A DNA stretch of 64,000 bases from an uncultured Algibacter sp. (GTDB taxonomy: Bacteria > Bacteroidota > Bacteroidia > Flavobacteriales > Flavobacteriaceae): assembly GCA_947502405.1 (NCBI GenBank), contig CANMZT010000012.1, forward strand, positions 62,001-126,000, read 5' to 3'. Shown in pieces: positions 9,189-17,569 of the stretch. The notes beneath the pieces are model-generated. The model did not search any database, was not told where the DNA came from, and was given only the letters and a program-made list of their open reading frames with translations. The translations under genes and the position numbers were made by a program. Numbering within the stretch: position 1 is the stretch's first letter; every line of letters starts with the position of its first letter.

Positions 9189-9908
9189 CTAGTCTATAGT
9201 TTTAGTGTTTTCAGCTAATTCTTTAGCTTTTTCAGTTTCAATTTTTATATCTTCTAATGCGGTTTCAGTTGCTGGTTTTTCTTCCTCATCTCCACCAGTA
9301 AGCATTCCTCCAAAACTCAAAAACCCTATTCCCATTAATCCTGTTATAATAAATGTAATACCCAGACCTCTTAAAGGTGCTGGCACATTACTATATCTTA
9401 TTTTCTCTCGAATAGCTGCAATAGCTAAAATGGCTAAAAACCACCCTATACCTGAAGAAACACCATAGTTAAATGCTAAACCTAATGTTTCAATTTCACG
9501 AGCTTGCATAAATAAAGACCCTCCTAAAATTGCACAGTTAACTGCAATAAGTGGTAAAAAGATACCAAGCGAGTTATATAATGAAGGTGAAAATTTTTCA
9601 ACTACTATTTCAACAAGCTGTACCATAGTTGCTATGGTTGCAATAAACATGATGAATGATAAGAAACTTAAATCGTAATCTACAAATTCCTCCCCTAACC
9701 AAGATAAAGCTCCTGGTTGTAATAAATATTGATCTAATAACCAGTTTAAAGGTACTGTTATAGCCAATACAAATATTACCGCTGCTCCAAGTCCTACAGC
9801 TGTTGCAACTTTCTTAGAAACGGCTAGGTAAGAGCACATCCCTAAGAATACTGCAAATACCATATTATCAACAAAAATTGATTTGAAAAATAATTCTAAA
9901 TGTTCCAT
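9189..9908 (-). CDS. nqrE: Na+-NQR subunit E
   Basis: 239 residues, a polytopic membrane subunit with about six helices. Conserved pieces include NMVFAVFLGMCSYLAVSKK near the N-terminus and LGIFLPLIAVNCAILGGSLFM in the middle; the cysteines in these two segments belong to the intramembrane 2Fe-2S site shared with NqrD. The C-terminal tail of about 35 residues is acidic and charged (GGDEEEKPATET...) and longer than in the common gamma-proteobacterial form of about 200 residues. The gene sits 1 bp upstream of nqrF and 50 bp downstream of nqrD, with a hairpin in that gap. Confidence 0.95.
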   Translation of the reverse strand: MEHLELFFKSIFVDNMVFAVFLGMCSYLAVSKKVATAVGLGAAVIFVLAITVPLNWLLDQYLLQPGALSWLGEEFVDYDLSFLSFIMFIATIATMVQLVEIVVEKFSPSLYNSLGIFLPLIAVNCAILGGSLFMQAREIETLGLAFNYGVSSGIGWFLAILAIAAIREKIRYSNVPAPLRGLGITFIITGLMGIGFLSFGGMLTGGDEEEKPATETALEDIKIETEKAKELAENTKTID

Positions 9909-9926
9909 ATTTTTTATTTTGATGAA

Positions 9927-9947
9927 ATCCTGAAATAAATTCAGGAT
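9927..9947. repeat. Small palindromic repeat in the nqrD-nqrE gap
   Basis: ATCCTGAA-N5-TTCAGGAT. It fills the only sizeable gap inside the nqrB-F block. It is the same element type as at 7842-7862, with a compensatory base-pair change, and could affect mRNA processing between nqrD and nqrE. Confidence 0.6.
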
Positions 9948-9958
9948 AACCAGTCAAT

Positions 9959-10603
9959 TTAATCTTCTATTAATGCTTTATTTCTACTACGTTGTACCCA
10001 AATAATTAATCCCACAACAATCAAAGCCATTGGAGGCATCAACATAAATCCGTTATTTTCATAACCTATAGAATACACACCTGTCTTCTCAATTGGGTCA
10101 CCTAATACTGGAATTCCAAAAAGGGTACCAGAACCTAGTAGTTCTCTAAAAAAACCAACTATTAATAAAATTACTGCGTATCCAGCAGCATTACCAATAC
10201 CATCCAAAAATGATTTCCATGGACCATTACCTAAAGCAAAAGCTTCAAAACGCCCCATAATAATACAGTTTGTAATAATTAAACCTACAAATACTGCTAG
10301 CGTCTTACTTAACTCATAAGCAAAAGCTTTTAATACCTGATCAACAATAATTACTAATGAAGCAACTACAATAAGTTGCACAATAATTCTAATTTTTGAA
10401 GGAATGATATTTCTCATTAAAGAAATAACAACATTACCAATACCTAAAACAAAGAGTACCGCAATACCCATAACTAGAGAAGCCTTTAATTCTGCAGTAA
10501 TTGCTAAAGCAGAACAAATACCTAATACTTGAATAGTAATTGGGTTGTTATCAGCTAACGGGTCTGTGATTAACTTTGCGTCTTTTTTTGAAAGTAGTCC
10601 CAT
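9959..10603 (-). CDS. nqrD: Na+-NQR subunit D
   Basis: 214 residues, a membrane subunit with about six helices, homologous to NqrE and RnfE. The N-terminal part has PLADNNPITIQVLGICSALAIT and the middle has FVGLIITNCIIMGRFEAFALG; both contain the cysteines of the intramembrane Fe-S site. Length is normal for NqrD. The stop is 1 bp before the nqrC-proximal boundary and the gene follows nqrC directly, so translation is likely coupled. Confidence 0.96.
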   Translation of the reverse strand: MGLLSKKDAKLITDPLADNNPITIQVLGICSALAITAELKASLVMGIAVLFVLGIGNVVISLMRNIIPSKIRIIVQLIVVASLVIIVDQVLKAFAYELSKTLAVFVGLIITNCIIMGRFEAFALGNGPWKSFLDGIGNAAGYAVILLIVGFFRELLGSGTLFGIPVLGDPIEKTGVYSIGYENNGFMLMPPMALIVVGLIIWVQRSRNKALIED

Positions 10604-10604
10604 A

Positions 10605-11351
10605 TTATTTTAACGTTTTAAAGTAAGGTAAATATAATTTCAAATCTTTCTTAATCATGGCAGTAACGCCATCACCAGTAATAGTTGCTCCGGCTAAAGC
10701 ATCAACTTCATGATCATCTTTTATTTCATTTTTAGGATCTGCATTTCCTTTAGCAACCGTAATACCTTTAAATACTCCTGCTTCAGTTAGTAAACGTTCA
10801 CCATAAAAATCATCCATAAAATAGCGTTGCTTAATATTTGCACCTAAACCAGGTGTTTCTCCAGCATGATCGAAAAATGTTCCTTGCACAACCATATTCT
10901 TATCTAAAGCAACATAGCCCCAAATAGCATCCCATAGACCTTTACCTCTTATAGGTGCTATATAAAAAGTTTCACCATCTTTTTCACCAACAAATAAAGG
11001 TAATCTTCTAGTTCCTCCATTTTTAGCTTTAGCTTGTTCTTTCTTAATATCTATTAAATAAGCTTCTTCATCTTCTTTTACATCACTACCTTCAATTACT
11101 AATTGTTTTTTGATGTATTTAGAAAATTCATCAGCCACAACATCTGTTCCTACAAAAGTTATATCTCCTGTTCCTTCATTACCATTTACTCCCATAGCAT
11201 ATAGAATGTTTTGCTGCTTTTCCATACGCTTATTTTCATCTATACTAGGTCTTAATGACGATGCTGTAAATGCCAATAGAGAACCTACAACTAATACCAT
11301 CGCTACTGCGAAAATTATAGTATATGAATTTTTATCTGTGTTAACTGCCAT
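10605..11351 (-). CDS. nqrC: Na+-NQR subunit C, FMN-binding
   Basis: 248 residues. One N-terminal membrane helix (about 12-30) precedes a periplasmic FMN-binding domain. The flavinylation motif is DALAGATI (217-224), with Thr223 as the expected covalent FMN site. The usual form is Dxx(S/T)GAT, so the Ser/Thr before GAT is Ala here. Other conserved parts are APIRGKGLWDAIWGY and HAGETPGLGA. It lies between nqrB (2 bp) and nqrD (1 bp). An ApbE flavin transferase must be supplied from elsewhere; none is in this window. Confidence 0.95.
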   Translation of the reverse strand: MAVNTDKNSYTIIFAVAMVLVVGSLLAFTASSLRPSIDENKRMEKQQNILYAMGVNGNEGTGDITFVGTDVVADEFSKYIKKQLVIEGSDVKEDEEAYLIDIKKEQAKAKNGGTRRLPLFVGEKDGETFYIAPIRGKGLWDAIWGYVALDKNMVVQGTFFDHAGETPGLGANIKQRYFMDDFYGERLLTEAGVFKGITVAKGNADPKNEIKDDHEVDALAGATITGDGVTAMIKKDLKLYLPYFKTLK

Positions 11352-11353
11352 AA

Positions 11354-12577
11354 TTATGCTGTTTTAACTTTTAAACGTTTCATTCTTCGCTTAACATTAC
11401 CTTGAACCACATAGTGATCAATTGTTGGTGCAAATACATTCATCAACAAAATAGCTAAGAATACACCTTCTGGATAAGCTGGATTAAACACACGAATCAT
11501 AATTGAAATAAAACCTATTAAAAATCCATAAATCCATTTCCCTTTATTGGTCTGTGAAGCAGTTACTGGATCTGTGGCCATATAAACCGCTCCGAATAAA
11601 ATACTACCAATAATTAAGTGCTGCCAAAAAGGTACACTCATCAATCCATAAAATTTACTAGATTCTCCTATCCAACCTGCATCTACAACACCATTAAATA
11701 TAAGCCCCATAGTTAGTGCACCTATTAGTGTTGAAATAATAATTCTCCAACTTCCTACTTTAGTAAAAATTAAAAATAAAGCACCAATTATTATTAGAAA
11801 TTTAGACGTTTCTCCAACGGAACCAGGTATTATTCCCCAAAACATATCCAAATAGCTGTAATCAACAGGATTATTTGCAGCATAAGTACCTAAAATTGTT
11901 TCTCCTGAGATAGCATCTAAATTAGCTCCAGCTGCAATAGCTTGATCTCTTTCTACAGCGCCATGAACCCAAACCTTATCTCCAGACATCCATGTAGGAT
12001 ATGCAAAGAATAGAAAAGCTCTGATTGTTAGTGCTGGATTTAAAATATTCATTCCTGTTCCACCAAACACCTCTTTTCCGATTACAACACCAAAAATTAC
12101 AGCAACGGCTAACATCCATAATGGAATATCAACAGGAACAATTAGTGGTACAAGCATACCTGTTACCAAGTATCCCTCCTCTACTTCATGTCCTTTAATA
12201 ATAGCGAATACAAACTCTACAGCTAAACCTACACCGTAGGATACAACTATTAATGGCAAGACTTTCCAAAGACCAATAACAAGGTTATCCCAAGTCCAAA
12301 ATGAAGCTCCTAAAAACCCATCAGCAGACTCTATTAATCCCTGAGCCAAATAATGTTGATAACCAGCATTAAACATACCAAATATTAAACAAGGTACTAA
12401 AGCCATTATCACCGTATTCATGGTACGCTTTAAATCGTCGGCTGCCTTAATATGAGTACCGTTATGAGTGGTCTCGTTAGGCATATATAAGAATGTAAAA
12501 AGGGCATTAAATCCTGGCAACCACTTTTTATTCTTATTTTTTTCTTTAAAATTGTGTAAATTTTCTTTTAAACCCAT
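11354..12577 (-). CDS. nqrB: Na+-NQR subunit B
   Basis: 407 residues, the large Na+-channel subunit with about ten membrane helices, riboflavin and covalent FMN. Conserved segments include GKEVFGGTGMNILNPALTIRAFLFFAYP and ATDPVTASQTNKGKWIYG. The covalent FMN site is expected in Dxx(S/T)GAT. Here the matching segment is DAISGET (221-227): the Thr227 acceptor is kept but Ala is replaced by Glu. Whether this is normal for Flavobacteriia I cannot check here. It follows nqrA after 69 bp and precedes nqrC by 2 bp. Confidence 0.95.
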   Translation of the reverse strand: MGLKENLHNFKEKNKNKKWLPGFNALFTFLYMPNETTHNGTHIKAADDLKRTMNTVIMALVPCLIFGMFNAGYQHYLAQGLIESADGFLGASFWTWDNLVIGLWKVLPLIVVSYGVGLAVEFVFAIIKGHEVEEGYLVTGMLVPLIVPVDIPLWMLAVAVIFGVVIGKEVFGGTGMNILNPALTIRAFLFFAYPTWMSGDKVWVHGAVERDQAIAAGANLDAISGETILGTYAANNPVDYSYLDMFWGIIPGSVGETSKFLIIIGALFLIFTKVGSWRIIISTLIGALTMGLIFNGVVDAGWIGESSKFYGLMSVPFWQHLIIGSILFGAVYMATDPVTASQTNKGKWIYGFLIGFISIMIRVFNPAYPEGVFLAILLMNVFAPTIDHYVVQGNVKRRMKRLKVKTA

Positions 12578-12646
12578 CTTGTAATATTTTTCATTTCACT
12601 TTCAGTGAATAAAATGATATTTTTCATTTCGTTCCTCAATGAATAA

Positions 12647-14002
12647 TTATCCAATTTCTTTAAGCATTAAGTCTAAACCTTCTCTTATAATTTTTTGATG
12701 TGGCTGTTTAGAAACACATACAAATTCTGTTAATGCAAAATCTTCAGGAGCAACTTCGTACATTCCTAAAGCTTCCATCTCATCTAAATCTTTGTACATA
12801 CAAGCCTTTAAGATTTGCATTGGATAAATATCCAGAGGAAAAACCTCCTCGTAAGTCCCTGTGGTTACAAATGCTCTGTGCTCACCGTTTGTATTGGTAT
12901 TTAAATCATATTTTTTCTTGGGATTCAACCATGAAAACGTTAAAGCTCTAGAGGTAGATATTTTATTAAAAACTGGTTTATTCCAACCAAAAAATTCGTA
13001 ATCATCGCCTTCAGGAATTACAGAAACTACATTGCTGTAGTAATCTAAACTTCCATCTGGATTTATTTGTTTACCAGACAATACGTTACCAGAAATAACA
13101 CGATCGTTACCATCTTTAGCAACACCCTTATCATAAATTATAGTAGAAATTTCACTTCCTACAAGAGTTTTAAAATATCTTGGTTTTTCAACTGAAGATC
13201 CAACTAAAGCAACAATACGCTCTGCATTAAATTTACCTGTTAAAAGTAATTCTCCAATAATAACTAAATCTTGCGCATTAACTGTCCAAACAACTTCGCC
13301 TTTGTTTACTGGGTCAATTTTATTAATTAAAGTACCTACATTTCCTGATGGATGGGGTCCTGAAACTTTATGTAAACTAACTCCAGACAATCCAGCCAAT
13401 GGTGAATTAGAATCTTTACCAACAGAAATATGTACTTTACCTTCAGTCAATTTACTTAAAGCTGAAACAGCAGCTTGCAATTCAGCCTCTTTACCTTGTA
13501 AAGTAAAATCTAAATCAGCTGCCAATGGCGCACTAGCATATCCTGAGATAAATATCGCTTTTGGCGAACTATTCGGATTTGCAATCACATCATACGGACG
13601 TTGCTTAATAAATGCCCAACAGCCTGAAGCTAGTAAATGTGCTTTTAAAGCTTCTGGTTTTGAAGCATCTACATCAAACTTCCCAAAATCTTCAAAAGTT
13701 TGCGTTTTATCAGCTTCTATTTTAATGGCATCAATGCGTCTTCTAGGACCACGCAATACCTCAACTACTTTTCCTGAAACTGGGGATACAAATTTCATAT
13801 CCTCAACATCTTTATTGTAAAAAACTGTACCACCAGCTTTCACTGTAGTCCCTTCTTTTGCAACAAGTTTTGGTATTATTCCGTGAAAATCTTCTGGTCT
13901 TAAGGTGTTGTAGTTGCTGATAATCGCTTGTTCAACGGTTTTTTCAGCTTCACCCTTAAGTTTAATGTCCAGACCTTTTTTAATACGAATGTCGTTTGAC
14001 AT
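12647..14002 (-). CDS. nqrA: Na+-NQR subunit A
   Basis: 451 residues, the cytosolic quinone-side subunit of Na+-NQR. It starts SNDIRIKKGLDIKLKGEAE, the usual NqrA N-terminus, and contains PKLVAKEGTTVKAG, a biotinyl-lipoyl-like fold, and SGVSLHKVSGPHPSGNVGTLINKIDPV. It is the first gene of the six-gene operon. The upstream gap (14003-14164) is shared with the divergent T9SS plug gene and should hold both promoters. Full length and no odd residues seen. Confidence 0.96.
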   Translation of the reverse strand: MSNDIRIKKGLDIKLKGEAEKTVEQAIISNYNTLRPEDFHGIIPKLVAKEGTTVKAGGTVFYNKDVEDMKFVSPVSGKVVEVLRGPRRRIDAIKIEADKTQTFEDFGKFDVDASKPEALKAHLLASGCWAFIKQRPYDVIANPNSSPKAIFISGYASAPLAADLDFTLQGKEAELQAAVSALSKLTEGKVHISVGKDSNSPLAGLSGVSLHKVSGPHPSGNVGTLINKIDPVNKGEVVWTVNAQDLVIIGELLLTGKFNAERIVALVGSSVEKPRYFKTLVGSEISTIIYDKGVAKDGNDRVISGNVLSGKQINPDGSLDYYSNVVSVIPEGDDYEFFGWNKPVFNKISTSRALTFSWLNPKKKYDLNTNTNGEHRAFVTTGTYEEVFPLDIYPMQILKACMYKDLDEMEALGMYEVAPEDFALTEFVCVSKQPHQKIIREGLDLMLKEIG

Positions 14003-14141
14003 ATTTATTTAATTGAAATTAGTTGTCTAAAAATCGGTGCAAAAATACGAATTAATACTAATATATTTTTTAAATTATGACATCTTTTTTATTTATAATC
14101 ATTATAAACAATATATATAATTTTTAGGTATGAATTTTGAT

Positions 14142-14149
14142 TACCTTTG
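14142..14149 (+). promoter_or_regulatory. Bacteroidota -7 box (TAnnTTTG) of the T9SS plug gene
   Basis: TACCTTTG matches the Bacteroidota housekeeping -7 consensus TAnnTTTG and lies 15 bp before the chosen ATG. No good TTG -33 box is seen at the usual distance, so this is moderate evidence. It also argues against the TTG start at 14147, which would overlap the box. Confidence 0.5.
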
Positions 14150-14164
14150 TTTATATTCAATCAT

Positions 14165-15412
14165 ATGAGCTCAAAACATATATTATATCTTCTACTATTT
14201 TTAACAATTTCTGTCTATTCGCAAGTAGAAGAAGTTAACCCACCAGATTATATCAAATCTATAACATTTAAGAGTACCAGTAGTGATTTAGGCGAGCTAC
14301 CTATTATGAAGTTAGGAGAACCTTTTTACATAGAATTTGATGCTTTAGTTACAGATGAGCCTGATTTTTATTATAAAATTGAACATTACGATTACGATTG
14401 GAAAGAGTCCATTCTTGTAAAGCCAGAATTCCTTTCAGGGGTAGATAATTTTAGAATTCAAGACTACACGAATTCATTTAATACCTTTCAAATGTATTCG
14501 CATTACAAATTGTCAATTCCTAATCAGCAAACCAAGAGTTTAAAAGTTTCTGGCAACTATATCATCTCCTTTTACGATACAGATGGAGAATTAGTGTTTT
14601 CAAGAAAATTCATGATATATGAAGATATTGTAACACCAGGAATCAGTATTAAAAGATCCCGAGATGTTAACACGATTGATTACATGCAAACGGTTGATAT
14701 CGAAATTTCTTCTGGACCTCAAATAAATAATCCGCTTCAAACGGTAAAAGCTTTAATTATTCAAAATAGAAATTTGCATACCGCCATTTACAATTTAAAA
14801 CCTCAATACACAGTTGGCAACAAGCTTATATACCGCTATGTAAAAGAAACTGCTTTCCCTGGCGGAAATGAGTATTTATTTTTTGAAACTAAAGATGTTA
14901 GAGCAGCAACCATGCGCGTACAAGCTATTGCACTAGAAGATATTTATCACTCTTACCTGTTTACCGATGTATCAAGAGCCAACTTACCTTATACTTACAA
15001 CCCAGATATAAATGGACAATTCAAGATTGTAGCTATTGATAGAGATGACGTATCTATTGAAGCTGACTATGTTCAAGTTCATTTCTCGCTTCAATTTCCA
15101 GAATTAACAAACGGTGAAAACATTTATGTGTATGGTAATTACAATAATTATGCTCTAGAAGACTATAACAAAATGACCTTTAACAGTCAAAGAAATCTAT
15201 ATGAGACAGATATGAAACTCAAACAAGGCTTCTATAATTACAAATATGTTGTTGTTGAAAAAAACGGAACCCTTAAAGAAGGTGCCATAAGTGGTGATTT
15301 TTGGCAAACTGAAAACAACTATAAAGTCTTAGTGTATTATCGTGATTTAGGCACACGTTACGATAGAATAATTGGATTTAATGAAGTATCATCCATAAAT
15401 ATTTCAAACTAA
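14165..15412 (+). CDS. T9SS plug protein (DUF5103)
   Basis: 415 residues from ATG 14165; a TTG at 14147 would add six residues but overlaps the promoter box. The signal peptide is MSSKHILYLLLFLTISVYSQ. The DUF5103 region begins with PPDYIKSITFKSTSSDLGELPIMKLGEP and includes FYYKIEHYDYDWKES, the Ig-like middle, and the beta-rich C-terminus with FETDMKLKQGFYNYKYV-like strands. In the SprA translocon structure a protein of this family caps the periplasmic side of the T9SS pore. This agrees with the T9SS-tailed proteins at 4190-6112 and 46499-53299. It diverges from nqrA. Confidence 0.85.
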   Translation: MSSKHILYLLLFLTISVYSQVEEVNPPDYIKSITFKSTSSDLGELPIMKLGEPFYIEFDALVTDEPDFYYKIEHYDYDWKESILVKPEFLSGVDNFRIQDYTNSFNTFQMYSHYKLSIPNQQTKSLKVSGNYIISFYDTDGELVFSRKFMIYEDIVTPGISIKRSRDVNTIDYMQTVDIEISSGPQINNPLQTVKALIIQNRNLHTAIYNLKPQYTVGNKLIYRYVKETAFPGGNEYLFFETKDVRAATMRVQAIALEDIYHSYLFTDVSRANLPYTYNPDINGQFKIVAIDRDDVSIEADYVQVHFSLQFPELTNGENIYVYGNYNNYALEDYNKMTFNSQRNLYETDMKLKQGFYNYKYVVVEKNGTLKEGAISGDFWQTENNYKVLVYYRDLGTRYDRIIGFNEVSSINISN

Positions 15413-15569
15413 AGCTCAAAACCTCATAATAATATCAACCCAAACTAGCTATTCAGCAATTGTTATAGGCTAAAAATGCATTTCATCTAATTTTTACATC
15501 AAAGACGTTAAAATTTACGTTAACCACTTAATATTTATTATTTTAGCACACGCAAACACTTGTACATCA

Positions 15570-15956
15570 ATGGTTCAACAGGTTACTAAAGGCATAAAAA
15601 TTTCGGTAGAAACTAATTTCGAAGGCTCATTTTATAAAAATTATAAAATTCACTATGCCTTTGGATATACAGTAACTATCGAAAACCAAAGCAAAGACTC
15701 TGTTCAGCTAAATGCACGCCATTGGGAGATTCTAGATGCCTTAAACAATATTGAAACTGTTTCTGGCGAAGGTGTTATTGGAAAAAAGCCGGTAATAAAA
15801 CCAGGAGAATCTCACACCTACACATCGGGTTGCTTACTAACTTCTCCATTTGGAGCTATGCAAGGTCATTACAGTATGGTAAACTTTACTACTACTAAAA
15901 AATTTCAAGTCGCTATTCCTTTATTTAAGTTAAGCGCACCTTTTGCCATAAATTAA
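15570..15956 (+). CDS. apaG: ApaG-family protein
   Basis: 128 residues, a single fibronectin-III-like beta-sandwich. Diagnostic parts are TFE-like KISVETNFEGSF, FGYTVTIENQS, LNARHWEILDA and the Gly/Pro loop VIGKKPVIKPGESHTYTSGC followed by TPFGAMQGHY. ApaG proteins are linked to cobalt/magnesium resistance in enterobacteria but the biochemical role is unclear. It stands alone; its 3' end is 13 bp from a dispersed repeat. Confidence 0.92.
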   Translation: MVQQVTKGIKISVETNFEGSFYKNYKIHYAFGYTVTIENQSKDSVQLNARHWEILDALNNIETVSGEGVIGKKPVIKPGESHTYTSGCLLTSPFGAMQGHYSMVNFTTTKKFQVAIPLFKLSAPFAIN

Positions 15957-15969
15957 TTTTTTTATTTGT

Positions 15970-16066
15970 GCGTTACCCAAAATGGGTCGGGCTTTCACTA
16001 CTCAATCCTTCTCCCGATAGCTATCGGGATCAGGGATTTCAAACACACCGTTCAATCCCTAACGCA
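15970..16066. repeat. Dispersed repeat copy A (about 97 bp, GCGTTA...TAACGC ends)
   Basis: It begins GCGTTACCC, has GGGTCGGGCTTT near the left end, a perfect 18-bp palindrome TCCCGATAG/CTATCGGGA at 16012-16029, and ends ATCCCTAACGC. The six terminal bases are inverted repeats of each other. Copies B (39599-39699) and C (split, 23554-23723) share the same blocks. It sits between convergent apaG and the VOC gene. It has no coding capacity, so it is a non-autonomous (MITE- or REP-like) element. Confidence 0.75.
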
Positions 16067-16080
16067 GCTTATAGTTTCCA

Positions 16081-16473
16081 TCAAAAACGTTCTTCAAAGA
16101 AAAACAAAACAATTCCATTAGGGTCTTCAACAGAAAAGCTTCTGTGCCCCCAAGACTGGTCTACTAAATCCTCTCTAAACACTAAACTTTTTTTCTTATA
16201 TTTTTCGTAAAGCGCGGTAACATCATCAACCTGTAAACAAGCAAAAACACCTTGTGGTTTTCGGTAATCAAGTCCTTTAATTCTATAGGTTTCATCTGGT
16301 TTCAACATCACCTCAATTGTTCCTACACCCGATTTCAAAAGAGTACCTTTATCATTAGCATGTCTATCCCAAACATGCAACACCTCTAACTCTAGTGTAT
16401 CTTTATAAAACACTATAGTTTCATTATATTTTTCGGTAAAATATGTTAATCTAAAAGCGCCACTATCCTTCAT
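16081..16473 (-). CDS. VOC/glyoxalase-family protein
   Basis: 130 residues with the two beta-alpha-beta-beta-beta halves of the vicinal oxygen chelate fold. The first half has FRLTYFTEKYNETIVFYKDTLELE; the second has GVFACLQVDDVTALYEKYKK and FSVEDPNGIVLFFFEE. The classic PNG loop and a C-terminal Glu that could bind metal are present. The substrate cannot be told. It stands alone; its stop lies only 14 bp from repeat copy A. Confidence 0.85.
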   Translation of the reverse strand: MKDSGAFRLTYFTEKYNETIVFYKDTLELEVLHVWDRHANDKGTLLKSGVGTIEVMLKPDETYRIKGLDYRKPQGVFACLQVDDVTALYEKYKKKSLVFREDLVDQSWGHRSFSVEDPNGIVLFFFEERF

Positions 16474-16576
16474 GTTTTTAATATTAGTTTACAACTAAAC
16501 TAAAAGATTTTAAACAAATAGAGCCATGTTAGCAATCACTAATAGCTATAAATAAATAGAAAAAATTAAGCTAAAT

Positions 16577-17569
16577 TTAGATTATAATATCAAACCTAAA
16601 AATCTTATCATTTTGCTCAATATTGAAAAACTTACAATTTGAGTAGTGTATAAATTCATAAGGCTGATTATAAGCAAAAGACTCATCTTCAACCCTAAAA
16701 ACAGCATCACAATCTACATTTCCATAAGGAGAAATGCGCCTAAATCGGTATTCCGTTCTGCTTCCCAAGTCATGTAACTCAAACCATGCTCCTGCCGCTA
16801 TCCCAGATAGCCATTGTGCATGATCTACTTTTACATCATTATGTTTAGGTTCTAAAGTACCCTTAAAATTCACTTCATGGTCTTTGAGCTTATCTAGAAA
16901 ACATCGTAAGTTTTCACTTTTTTGAGAGCCTTCAAATTTCTTAATTATACCTGTTTCAGAAACCTCAAAAGGATGATTTTCAGTATCAGCAAGCAACACA
17001 TTACCTACTGTACTTGGTGTAAACCACTTAGAGTTTTCCAGCTTCTTTTTTATTTCATAATTAGTTACCGAAGCAATTAATGAATCAGTTACAAAACGCG
17101 CACAATTGCAAGCGTCTTTTATAAAAGCGGCATATCTTATAAAATGCTTGTTTTGCATTTTGGTAATATGAGTCCGAGCTTTTTTATAGTTTACAGCATT
17201 ACAAACCGAAGCTACCAATTTTCCTTCACCATGTGTTAATTTGGGGTGCGTACCTAAAAATTCTAAAATAGCGTCTAAGTTGGTAATAGTATCATTTTCA
17301 ATCTCAGCACTTAAAGGAAAATGCAGCTCATTATCGGTATCACGCCCGCGGACTCTTCCATTTGGCTCAGACGTAATATAACGTCCAAAATCATGATATT
17401 CCAAAACACCAGCTTGCTTATCTATTAAAACCAAAGCTGCATGACCTGCCCGTAAATAATTTTTTTTACCAATACCTAGATATCTTAAAAAAGGAGAAAA
17501 CCATTCTTCAGATACCATAACAATAGTATCTGGATACGCCAGTGTTATAATAATACCTGTATTATCCAT
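16577..17569 (-). CDS. Uncharacterised protein, possible permuted papain-like (NlpC/P60-type) enzyme
   Basis: 330 residues, cytosolic as written. I recognise it only as a flavobacterial conserved protein (perhaps DUF6695). The N-terminal half has RAGHAALVLIDKQAGVLEYHDFGRYI (His43) and later KDACNCARFVTDSLI (Cys154, Cys156). A His strand first and a Cys helix later is the order of permuted NlpC/P60 or LRAT-like folds, so a thiol hydrolase or acyltransferase role is possible. The C-terminal part (about 240-330) is beta rich with no motif. It overlaps the upstream NRDE gene by 8 bp, so the two are co-translated. Confidence 0.7.
   Translation of the reverse strand: MDNTGIIITLAYPDTIVMVSEEWFSPFLRYLGIGKKNYLRAGHAALVLIDKQAGVLEYHDFGRYITSEPNGRVRGRDTDNELHFPLSAEIENDTITNLDAILEFLGTHPKLTHGEGKLVASVCNAVNYKKARTHITKMQNKHFIRYAAFIKDACNCARFVTDSLIASVTNYEIKKKLENSKWFTPSTVGNVLLADTENHPFEVSETGIIKKFEGSQKSENLRCFLDKLKDHEVNFKGTLEPKHNDVKVDHAQWLSGIAAGAWFELHDLGSRTEYRFRRISPYGNVDCDAVFRVEDESFAYNQPYEFIHYSNCKFFNIEQNDKIFRFDIII

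Noticed and set aside
13302-13820. 172-codon plus-strand frame inside nqrA
   Set aside because: It is antisense to a well-conserved gene, has no promoter or family resemblance, and reflects codon bias of the opposite strand.
15968-16210. 80-codon frame across repeat copy A
   Set aside because: It is made of repeat sequence and the antisense of the VOC gene, with no start context.
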